Below, in pieces: positions 6,670 through 12,128 of a stretch of DNA of 12,128 nt. The notes beneath the pieces are model-generated. The model made no database searches and was not told the DNA's origin. It saw nothing but the letters and a program-made list of their open reading frames with translations. The stretch lies in NCBI GenBank assembly GCA_020697475.1, contig JAJFMO010000040.1:1-12128 (forward strand), given 5' to 3'. The position numbers were made by a program, and so were the translations under genes. Numbering within the stretch: the stretch's first letter is position 1; each line of letters starts with the position of its first letter. This stretch comes from Paenibacillaceae bacterium. GTDB taxonomy: Bacteria > Bacillota > Bacilli > Paenibacillales > NBRC-103111.

Positions 6670-7314
6670 TTAACGGCGAACGAGACCGGATTGCCGCCTG
6701 CGCTCCATCCCCCATTGATACAGCCAAATCGCGCCGGACAGCCATAGCCCTCCGGCCAGCAACGCCCCCAGCACATCGCTCGGGTAGTGGACGCCCAAGT
6801 AGATGCGGCTGAACCCGATCCCTGCAATCATCAGCGCGCCGAAGGCGAGCAGCAAGCCCCGCCGCAACCGCGTCGCGCCATGCCGCCAAAACAAAAAAAC
6901 AATCGCACCGTACAACGCGCAGGCGCTCATCGTATGTCCGCTCGGAAAGCTGAACCCTGTCTCCGTGATCAATCGGTGCACGTCCGGTCGCGCACGATGG
7001 AACACTTCTTTCAACAGTTGATTCCACCCGACGGAGCCGGCCAAGACGGCGAGCAGGAACAGCGGCTCGAACCGTCTTTTTTGGATAAAAAAAAGATATC
7101 CCATGACCCCGACAGAAATCATCGCCACATAGCGGGACGAACCGATCGTCGTCAGCGCCTCCATGATGCGCGTGACTCCAGGACTCTCGATGCCCTGCGC
7201 CAACGCTGCTAGCGTTCGATCGACGGCATTCGCCGGATGGGTCGTCACCAGCCAGGCGACCAGCGCAAATCCCGCCAGCAATACGAAGCATAGATAGCGG
7301 TAATTGGGCCACAT
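6670..7314 (-). CDS. PAP2 family membrane phosphatase (undecaprenyl-pyrophosphatase/lipid phosphatase-like)
   Basis: This 214-residue integral membrane protein carries the three PAP2 signatures: KEVFHRARP at 102-110, PSGH at 124-127, and SRIYLGVHYPSD at 169-180. K102, R109, H127, R170, H176 and D180 are the expected catalytic residues. Hydrophobic segments surround them in the usual six-helix arrangement. The family dephosphorylates lipid phosphates at the outer face of the membrane, for example undecaprenyl pyrophosphate or phosphatidylglycerol phosphate; which one cannot be decided here. The ATG at 7314 is a single base after the stop of the small membrane-protein gene and lacks its own good Shine-Dalgarno, so translation is probably coupled to that gene. 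Its stop is seven bases from the convergent ubiX stop, with no terminator hairpin between. Confidence 0.92.
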   Translation of the reverse strand: MWPNYRYLCFVLLAGFALVAWLVTTHPANAVDRTLAALAQGIESPGVTRIMEALTTIGSSRYVAMISVGVMGYLFFIQKRRFEPLFLLAVLAGSVGWNQLLKEVFHRARPDVHRLITETGFSFPSGHTMSACALYGAIVFLFWRHGATRLRRGLLLAFGALMIAGIGFSRIYLGVHYPSDVLGALLAGGLWLSGAIWLYQWGMERRRQSGLVRR

Positions 7315-7315
7315 T

Positions 7316-7456
7316 TTATTTCAACAAATCCGACTCATCGTCCGACTCTTCCCACTTGCGCGAATAAGCTTTATTCGTTACCCAAATCGTTAATGCCATA
7401 ACGACGAAGACGGTCAGCCCCGCCGTAATCCATATTCCAACACTCACGCCACCCAT
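7316..7456 (-). CDS. 46-residue single-pass membrane protein, unknown function
   Basis: An ATG at 7456 preceded by AAGGAGAG at seven bases opens a 46-codon frame ending in TAA at 7316-7318. The peptide begins MGGVSVGIWITAG, has one hydrophobic helix over about residues 4-26, then a basic stretch with NKAYSRKW at 28-35, and ends in an acidic tail EESDDESDLLK. The positive charges after the helix predict a cytosolic C-terminus. The layout (one helix then KAYSxK) reminds me of short YtzI-like Firmicute proteins, but I am not sure of that. It lies 15 bases after the BCP stop and one base before the PAP2 start, so it is the middle gene of a three-gene operon. The strong ribosome-binding site and tight packing argue that it is real; function unknown. 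Confidence 0.8.
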   Translation of the reverse strand: MGGVSVGIWITAGLTVFVVMALTIWVTNKAYSRKWEESDDESDLLK

Positions 7457-7471
7457 GATGTCACTCTCCTT

Positions 7472-7945
7472 CTATGTTGTGGAATTGCGAATCGCGTCCA
7501 GTACTTGGTTCAAGTGATTCTTCAGTATGACCTTGCGCCATTCCCGAACCAAAACCCCGTTCTCATCGATCAGGAAGGTCGAACGCTCAACCCCCATATA
7601 TTCGTAGCTGAACAGCTTCTTCCATCGCCAAACGTCATACAGTCCGCACACTTCCTTGTTCTCATCGGCAAGCAGCGGGTAAGGGAGCTTGTACTTGTCG
7701 GCAAACTTGCGGTGACTGGAAGGGCTGTCCGGGCTGATCCCGATCACGGCCGCGCCTAAGTCGAGAAATCGGCTGTGCTCATCGCGAAATTCGCATGATT
7801 CTTTTGTGCATGTCGGCGTCATATCTTTAGGATAGAAGAACAGGACAACCTTCTTCCCGCGAAAATCATGCAGCGAAACGGGCCGGCTCTGTGCGTCGGG
7901 CAATGTAAAGTCAGGCGCGGGCTGCCCCGGGGCAAGCGGCGTCAT
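7472..7945 (-). CDS. bcp: Thioredoxin-dependent peroxiredoxin of the BCP/PrxQ type
   Basis: This 157-residue protein matches BCP peroxiredoxins in length and motifs. The thioredoxin-like fold contains FFYPKDMTPTCTKESCEFRDE at about 36-56, with the peroxidatic cysteine C46 and a resolving cysteine C51 five residues later, the atypical 2-Cys arrangement. It reduces H2O2 and organic hydroperoxides in the cytosol with thioredoxin as reductant. The usual TPGCT is TPTCT here. The ATG at 7945 follows AAGGAG at nine bases. A promoter candidate lies at 7980-8008. It heads an operon with the 46-residue membrane protein and the PAP2 phosphatase. In Bacillus, bcp (ygaF) lies near gsaB and perR as I recall; gsaB is also close here, though separated by an LCP gene and a repeat array. 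Confidence 0.95.
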   Translation of the reverse strand: MTPLAPGQPAPDFTLPDAQSRPVSLHDFRGKKVVLFFYPKDMTPTCTKESCEFRDEHSRFLDLGAAVIGISPDSPSSHRKFADKYKLPYPLLADENKEVCGLYDVWRWKKLFSYEYMGVERSTFLIDENGVLVREWRKVILKNHLNQVLDAIRNSTT

Positions 7946-7979
7946 GGAGTTCAGCTCCTTGGGTATGAGTTATCACTTT

Positions 7980-8008
7980 ATTTTACTGCACAAAATGAAG
8001 GCGAGCAA
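7980..8008 (-). promoter_or_regulatory. Candidate sigma-A promoter of the bcp operon
   Basis: On the minus strand TAAAAT (7980-7985) matches five of six -10 positions and is preceded after 17 bases by TTGCTC (8003-8008), a weak -35. No clear PerR-like AT-rich operator was recognised by eye in the surrounding sequence. Confidence 0.45.
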
Positions 8009-8085
8009 ACAAGAAAATAATTCCCTGAAGTTTGGTGAAAGCTAGAAATCGTTCCCTTGCTTAATATCCCCTTTTTCGACAAAAC

Positions 8086-8115
8086 TTGATATCGAACTTT
8101 GCCTACATTTATAAT
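8086..8115 (+). promoter_or_regulatory. Sigma-A promoter of the LCP gene
   Basis: TTGATA (8086-8091) and a perfect TATAAT (8110-8115) are separated by 18 bases, giving a predicted transcription start near 8122. The promoter occupies the first codons of the longest open frame, so it rules out the TTG at 8086 as the translation start. Confidence 0.7.
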
Positions 8116-8154
8116 AAAAAGAACTTGACAAACGGAAAGGGCGTGCAGACGAAC

Positions 8155-9441
8155 GTGAATTTTCGACTCAAGCTGAAATGGACGATCCTCGTTGTGTCGG
8201 GTCTTATCCTCGGAATTGCCGGATATTATTTATATTCGTTCGTTCACTTCGCCAATCAAATTTCCACTAAACCCGGGGGGTCGAAGCTTAAGCCGATCAC
8301 CGCACTGCAAACCCCCGCCACCGATCCGATTGATGTGTACACCCCGCCGAAATGGGAAGGCTCCGAGAGGGTCAATATTTTGTTGATGGGCGGGGATTCG
8401 CGCGGGTTAAAGAAGAATGAAGTCCCTCGCTCCGATTCGATTATGATCGCCTCTATCGACCCAAGCACGAAGCGCGGGGTTTTGTTTTCTTTACTGCGTG
8501 ATACATATGCGAGAATTCCCGGCAAAGGCGATGACCGCGTGAACGTGGCGCTGGCGCTGGGCGGGCCGGAGCTGGCGATGAAGACAATCAGCGAGTTGAC
8601 CGGATTGCCTTTGCAATATTACGTGTATACCGATTTCAAAGGATTTATCGCGCTAATCGACTCGATCGGCGGCATCAACTTCGATGTAGAGAAGGATATG
8701 AAATACAGCGACTCGGAGGACGGGCACGAGTACGACATCGATTTGAAGGCCGGGATGCAGCATTTGGATGGCAAGAACGCCTTGGAATACGTGCGGTTCC
8801 GCCACGACGCACTGTCGGATTTCACCCGTACGGAGCGGCAGCGCAACTTCCTGAAGGCGGTGGCGGATAAGCTGCAGTCGAGTACGTCGCTGATCAAGTT
8901 GCCGGGGATTTTGAAGGCGGTGCAGCCGTACATTGAGACGAACTTGTCGTTGACGGAGCTGCTGAAGTTGGGCACGCTCGGGTTTGATATGGATGCGGGG
9001 AAAGTGACCGGGGTTCAGTTGCCGCCCGACAATCTGCTGCGGGAGCAAAACATTCGCGGCGCCTCGGTGCTCGGCGTGGACCCAGCGCTGCTGAAGAAGT
9101 ATGTGCTGCAGCAGCTTGGCGAAGGCGAGGGCGTGACGGCCGAGGATTTGCGCAAGTCGACGGGCGGGCGAACGACCGGGTCGGGCACGGCGGCAGGCGG
9201 CACGGGAGGTGCGAGTGCAGGTACGGGCAATAGCTCGCGAGGCGGATCCGGCGCCAAAGGCGAGGCAGGGCGAGGCGGACAAGCCGGGACGACCAAGGAA
9301 GGCGACGCGGGCAACGAACCCGGGGCGGTGCTCGGCATCGGCGGCGGGGCGACAATTCCGCCTGCGACCGGCCGCGAACCCACGGGCGGAGGTTCCTCGG
9401 GTGGCGGCGTCACGGGCAATACATATTCACGCCAACGCTAG
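8155..9441 (+). CDS. LytR-CpsA-Psr (LCP) family cell-wall glycopolymer ligase with Gly-rich tail
   Basis: LCP enzymes transfer wall teichoic acid or other glycopolymers from undecaprenyl carriers to peptidoglycan. With the GTG at 8155 the protein has 428 residues: one membrane anchor at about 9-28, then the extracellular LCP domain starting near 70. Conserved residues are visible: NILLMGGDSRG with D81 and R83, RSDSIM with R92 and D94, LLRDTY with R115 and D116, R128, and VRFRHD with R214, R216 and D218, followed by DFTRTERQRNF. The start is chosen because the promoter at 8086-8115 excludes earlier codons and AAAGGGCGTG ends nine bases before it. From residue 335 to the end is a 94-residue low-complexity tail rich in Gly, Thr and Ser, probably disordered and wall-embedded. 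This tail is coded by very GC-rich DNA. Confidence 0.93.
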   Translation: MNFRLKLKWTILVVSGLILGIAGYYLYSFVHFANQISTKPGGSKLKPITALQTPATDPIDVYTPPKWEGSERVNILLMGGDSRGLKKNEVPRSDSIMIASIDPSTKRGVLFSLLRDTYARIPGKGDDRVNVALALGGPELAMKTISELTGLPLQYYVYTDFKGFIALIDSIGGINFDVEKDMKYSDSEDGHEYDIDLKAGMQHLDGKNALEYVRFRHDALSDFTRTERQRNFLKAVADKLQSSTSLIKLPGILKAVQPYIETNLSLTELLKLGTLGFDMDAGKVTGVQLPPDNLLREQNIRGASVLGVDPALLKKYVLQQLGEGEGVTAEDLRKSTGGRTTGSGTAAGGTGGASAGTGNSSRGGSGAKGEAGRGGQAGTTKEGDAGNEPGAVLGIGGGATIPPATGREPTGGGSSGGGVTGNTYSRQR

Positions 9442-9494
9442 GGGTCGCTTGGAAGATGGCGTGTGGAGGCACGAAGAGGTGGAGCTGGTTCTGC

Positions 9495-9877
9495 GGAATA
9501 AGGCCATATATGGCCTCATTCCAGGAGGCAGAGGTTTGTTGAAGCGGATTAAGGCTACATATGACCTTATTTCGATCGAAAGGGTGCAGTTTGTACGATT
9601 TAAGGCCATTTTCGGTCTTATTTCCACAATTAGCGGTTAGTTTCATGAAATAAGGCCGTATTCGGCCTTATTCCAGCAGACGTGGGTTAGTTTGAACGGA
9701 TTAAGGCTAGATATGGCCTTATTTCGATCGGGAGGGTGCAGTTTGTACGATTTAAGGCCATTTTCGGTCTTATTTCCACAATCGGCGGTTAGTTTTATGG
9801 AATAAGGCCATATTCGGCCTTATTTCAGAAGACGTGAGTTAGTTTGAGCGGATTAAGGCTATTTTGAGTCTTATTCC
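9495..9877. repeat. Array of eight 28-bp imperfect palindromes with 51-bp spacing and 152-bp higher-order period
   Basis: Eight palindromic units of 28 bases begin at 9495, 9546, 9597, 9647, 9698, 9749, 9799 and 9850, so the steps are 51, 51, 50, 51, 51, 50 and 51. Each has the core TAAGGCY near its left arm and RGYCTTATT or a close variant near its right arm. The first unit pairs 13 of 14 positions. Units fall into three types repeating in order A-B-C: A (1, 4, 7) GGAATAAGGCC-like, B (2, 5, 8) GGATTAAGGCT-like, C (3, 6) GATTTAAGGCC, and the two C units are identical over 28 bases. The 22-23 base linkers are also type-specific, for example GGGTGCAGTTTGTAC before both C units and CGGTTAGTTT before units 4 and 7. 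The array begins 53 bases after the LCP stop. No coding sense or integrase-like gene accompanies it. Confidence 0.9.
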
Positions 9878-10227
9878 GAAACTTGTACCAGTCAGACTGC
9901 CAACCTGCCACTTAACCTCCATTCGTTCTAACTTACCTGCCACTCCCTTCCGATCCCTGGCACTCTTCTGCATTTTCTTCCTTTTTCCTTATCCTAAATC
10001 CGTACGCTTCCTCCCTTATTACCATCCGCCGCCAACCATACAATGCCTCCGCTTTCCATCAGCCTGCTCTCGCCCTTCAACCGGCGTTACTCTGCCCCCG
10101 ATTTAAGCTTATGCATTCCGATCCGCCTTGCCCAAACGCCCAGTTTCAGGTTTCGCCCATAACATTTCATCTTTTCATTTACCATAACCTCGTCTTACCC
10201 ATACCAATCGAAAGAAAGTGAAGGATA
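9878..10227. other. Gene-free, pyrimidine-rich intergenic stretch
   Basis: About 350 bases between the palindrome array and hemL hold no credible gene. The plus strand is strikingly rich in C and T and poor in G up to roughly 10200, with runs such as CTTCCTTTTTCC. No tRNA, riboswitch or clear terminator was recognised. The hemL ribosome-binding region occupies the last bases; no convincing hemL promoter was found. Confidence 0.55.
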
Positions 10228-11541
10228 ATGAATCGACAACGATCCGAGCAATTGTACGTCCAAGCGCTTGAGCATATCGCCGGAGGGGTGAACAGCCCGT
10301 CCCGTTCGTTCAAAGCGGTAGGTGGCGGGGCGCCGGTATTTATGAAGCGCGGTCAAGGCGCTTACTTCTGGGATGCCGACGGCAACCGTTACATCGACTA
10401 TTTGGCCGCCTACGGACCGATTATTCTCGGCCACGCCCACCCGGCTGTGACCGAGGCGATCTGCCATGCAGCGCAGAACGGAGTGCTGTACGGCACGCCA
10501 ACCGAACTGGAAGTCGAGTTCGCCCGCATGCTGCGCGACGCCATCCCCTCGATGGACAAGGTGCGCTTCGTCAACTCCGGGACGGAGGCGGTCATGTCCA
10601 CGATCCGCATGGCGCGCGCGTACACCGGCCGCAGCAAAATCATTAAGTTCGCCGGCTGCTACCACGGCCACAGCGACCTAGTGCTGGTCGCGGCCGGCTC
10701 CGGCCCGTCTACGCTCGGCACCCCGGACAGCGCCGGAGTACCGGCAACGATCGCGCAGGAAGTCATCACCGTGCCGTTCAACGATCTCGCCGCCTTGGAG
10801 CAAGCGCTGGCACGCTGGGGCGACCAGACGGCGGCGGTGATGGTCGAGCCGATCGTCGGCAACTTCGGCATGGTCATGCCGAAGCCCGGCTTCCTCGGCG
10901 GCTTATGCGCGCTGGCGCGCCAATACGGCTCCCTCGTCATCTATGACGAGGTCATCACCGCGTTCCGGTTCCACTACGGAACGGTGCAAACCTATTCCGC
11001 CATCGCAGCGGCGGAACGCGAACAAGCGCAGCCGGACTTGACTGCGCTTGGCAAAATCATCGGCGGCGGCCTGCCGATCGGCGCCTACGGAGGGCGCGCC
11101 GACGTCATGGAGCAGGTTGCCCCGCTAGGGCCGGCCTACCAGGCCGGCACGATGGCGGGCAACCCCGCTTCCATGTCGGCGGGCATCGCCTGCCTCACGG
11201 CGCTTGCCTCGCCGGGCGTTTACTCGCGGCTCGAAGCGCTCGCCGCGCGCCTCACCGACGGGCTCGCCTCAGCGGCCGCCCGCCACGGCATCGCCTTGAC
11301 GATCAACCGGATCGGCGGCGCTTTCTCCACCCATTTCTGCGATCATCCGGTAACCAACTACGACGAAGCGCAGGATACAGACGGTGAGAGATTCGGGCAG
11401 TTTTTCCGGTTGATGCTGGATCAAGGCATTTGCCTCGCTCCTTCGAAGTATGAAGCTTGGTTTCTCACAACAGCGCACACGGAAGCGGACGTCGAGGAAA
11501 CGATCCGTGCCGCAGAGCAAGCTTTCGCCCAAATGGCCTAA
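10228..11541 (+). CDS. hemL: Glutamate-1-semialdehyde 2,1-aminomutase, GsaB/HemL1-like
   Basis: This 437-residue PLP enzyme converts glutamate-1-semialdehyde to 5-aminolevulinate, the first committed tetrapyrrole precursor in C5-pathway bacteria. Features include GGVNSPSR at 19-26, the FVNSGTEAVM block, the FAGCYHGHSDLVLVAAGSG block, VIYDEVITAFR, and the PLP Schiff-base lysine K276 in ALGKIIGGGLPIGAYGG, with GTMAGNP after it. The block AAYGPIILGHAHP resembles the Bacillus GsaB paralogue more than the hem-operon HemL, and no hemAXCDB genes are nearby, which supports a second copy. Between HYG and PDLTALGK it carries AIAAAEREQAQ and looks about eight residues longer than the GsaB proteins I remember. 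The ATG at 10228 follows AGAAAGTGA, a partial Shine-Dalgarno. GC content looks clearly higher than in the ABC/ubiX region. Confidence 0.95.
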   Translation: MNRQRSEQLYVQALEHIAGGVNSPSRSFKAVGGGAPVFMKRGQGAYFWDADGNRYIDYLAAYGPIILGHAHPAVTEAICHAAQNGVLYGTPTELEVEFARMLRDAIPSMDKVRFVNSGTEAVMSTIRMARAYTGRSKIIKFAGCYHGHSDLVLVAAGSGPSTLGTPDSAGVPATIAQEVITVPFNDLAALEQALARWGDQTAAVMVEPIVGNFGMVMPKPGFLGGLCALARQYGSLVIYDEVITAFRFHYGTVQTYSAIAAAEREQAQPDLTALGKIIGGGLPIGAYGGRADVMEQVAPLGPAYQAGTMAGNPASMSAGIACLTALASPGVYSRLEALAARLTDGLASAAARHGIALTINRIGGAFSTHFCDHPVTNYDEAQDTDGERFGQFFRLMLDQGICLAPSKYEAWFLTTAHTEADVEETIRAAEQAFAQMA

Positions 11542-11584
11542 CGGCCGAAGGACGGACAAATCGGCGCGCGCGTTGTCAAACACC

Positions 11585-12128
11585 TCAACCCGTAACCACC
11601 TTCAACCGGCCATCCCAAGCTTTCAGCATCTCCCGGTGCGCCTCCAGGATACCCGCAAAGCCCTCTTCCTCGGCCAAATTGCGGGTTTCCTGCCGGTCGC
11701 CTTCCATATCGTACAGCATCTCCACAGGGTCATTCAGATACTTAACATACTTGTACCGCTCCGAGCGGATGACCCGGCCTTTATCGCCGCTCGTCTCCAC
11801 TCCAACGAACGACCGCCAAGGCACCACAGCCCCCTCTTCCGCCCCGCTCAGTCCGCCCTCGCCCTGCACCTCAACCTCGCGCGCCCGCTCCCCACTCACC
11901 GCCCCGCCGACTTCCAGCAGCGGACGCAAGCTCGCCCCAACTACCCCAGGCGGCGTCTCAATCTCCGCAAAATCGCACATCGTCGGCAACAAATCGACCC
12001 CCGACACGAGGTGCGTCTCGTCGACCCGCCCGCCTTCCCACCGGCCCGGGAACGACACGATCAGCGGCACCTTAATCGCCTCGTCATACGGCGACGACTT
12101 CAAAATCGACTGATGTCGAGCGAGCCCC
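11585..12128 (-). CDS. Sulfatase family hydrolase, C-terminal part (5' end beyond right edge)
   Basis: The frame is open from the right edge to a TGA at 11585-11587, giving about 180 C-terminal residues. Close to the edge it reads SSPYDEAIKVPLIVSFPG, then a stretch with LVSGVDLLPTMCDFAEIETP and GASLRPLL, the standard order of an alkaline-phosphatase-fold sulfatase after its second metal site (PYxExxxVPLIxxxPG, DLxPTxxDxAG, GxSLxPLL). The end contains RSERYKYVKYLN and PVEMLYDMEGDRQETRNLAEE, typical of the small C-terminal domain. The active-site CxPSR segment lies outside the window, so substrate and maturation type are unknown. Such enzymes hydrolyse sulfate esters, often on polysaccharides. 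It converges on hemL with 43 bases between the stops and no obvious terminator. The only start codon inside the window (TTG at 12103) is internal, not the true start. Confidence 0.85.
   Translation of the reverse strand, partial: GLARHQSILKSSPYDEAIKVPLIVSFPGRWEGGRVDETHLVSGVDLLPTMCDFAEIETPPGVVGASLRPLLEVGGAVSGERAREVEVQGEGGLSGAEEGAVVPWRSFVGVETSGDKGRVIRSERYKYVKYLNDPVEMLYDMEGDRQETRNLAEEEGFAGILEAHREMLKAWDGRLKVVTG

Noticed and set aside
6617..7312. 231-codon minus-strand frame overlapping the PAP2 gene
   Set aside because: The PAP2 frame has all three catalytic motifs; this one is Arg/Ala/Gly-rich with no motif.
9495..9522. First palindrome as a rho-independent terminator of the LCP gene
   Set aside because: The stem is good but is not followed by a T run, and near-identical units recur seven more times. 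A transcript-end role remains possible but is not supported.
9209..9640. Plus-strand open frame that translates the array as a 17-residue repeat peptide (NKAIYGLI, FKAIFGLI)
   Set aside because: Its first half lies in another frame of the LCP gene, the 50-bp steps break the frame every third unit, it stops within the array and it has no ribosome-binding site. The peptide repeat merely follows from 51 being a multiple of three.
9410..9646. Minus-strand frame across the array
   Set aside because: Same artefact of the 51-bp period; no ribosome-binding site and no recognisable domain.
9495..9877. CRISPR array, because of regular 28-bp repeats and 22-23 bp linkers
   Set aside because: The linkers are themselves conserved by phase rather than unique, the repeats vary between units, and there are no cas genes nearby.
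9864..10106. 80-codon plus-strand frame in the pyrimidine-rich intergenic region
   Set aside because: Pro/Ser/Leu-rich translation reflecting C/T bias, no ribosome-binding site, and it starts inside the last palindrome.

Overview
The window looks like chromosomal DNA of a spore-former-type Firmicute, most likely Paenibacillaceae (Paenibacillus/Cohnella-like). This rests on moderately GC-rich DNA, purine-rich Shine-Dalgarno sequences, sigma-A type promoters, frequent GTG starts, a LytR-CpsA-Psr protein, and a GsaB-type glutamate-semialdehyde aminomutase near a BCP peroxiredoxin. I recall a similar gsaB/bcp neighbourhood in Bacillus. The genus is inferred, not proven.

Region 1 (1-6662) is a divergent catabolic-looking cluster. 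Leftward from a promoter near 4281-4309 run a glyoxalase-like (VOC) protein, a medium-chain dehydrogenase, an AMP-forming acyl-CoA ligase, a hotdog thioesterase and an SDR oxidoreductase cut by the left edge. Start/stop overlap or close spacing points to one operon. Rightward from a promoter at 4392-4420 run an ABC importer ATPase and permease of the nitrate/sulfonate/taurine type and a UbiX flavin prenyltransferase. No substrate-binding protein and no UbiD decarboxylase is visible. The simplest reading is uptake of an organic, perhaps aromatic, acid, CoA activation, redox processing and a prenylated-FMN dependent decarboxylation. The substrate cannot be read from the sequence.

Region 2 (6670-7945) is a leftward three-gene unit: BCP peroxiredoxin, an unannotated 46-residue single-pass membrane protein, and a PAP2 phosphatase. 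It converges on ubiX with only a few bases between.

Region 3 (8086-10227) holds an LCP cell-wall protein with a long Gly/Ser/Thr tail. It is followed by a very regular array of eight 28-bp imperfect palindromes spaced 50-51 bp apart and organised in a 152-bp higher-order period, then about 350 bp of pyrimidine-rich, G-poor DNA with no gene.

Region 4 (10228-12128) holds hemL/gsaB and, convergent to it, the C-terminal part of a sulfatase cut by the right edge.

The most unusual items are the palindrome array and the transporter-UbiX/CoA-ligase cluster, whose combination of parts does not match a pathway I can name.
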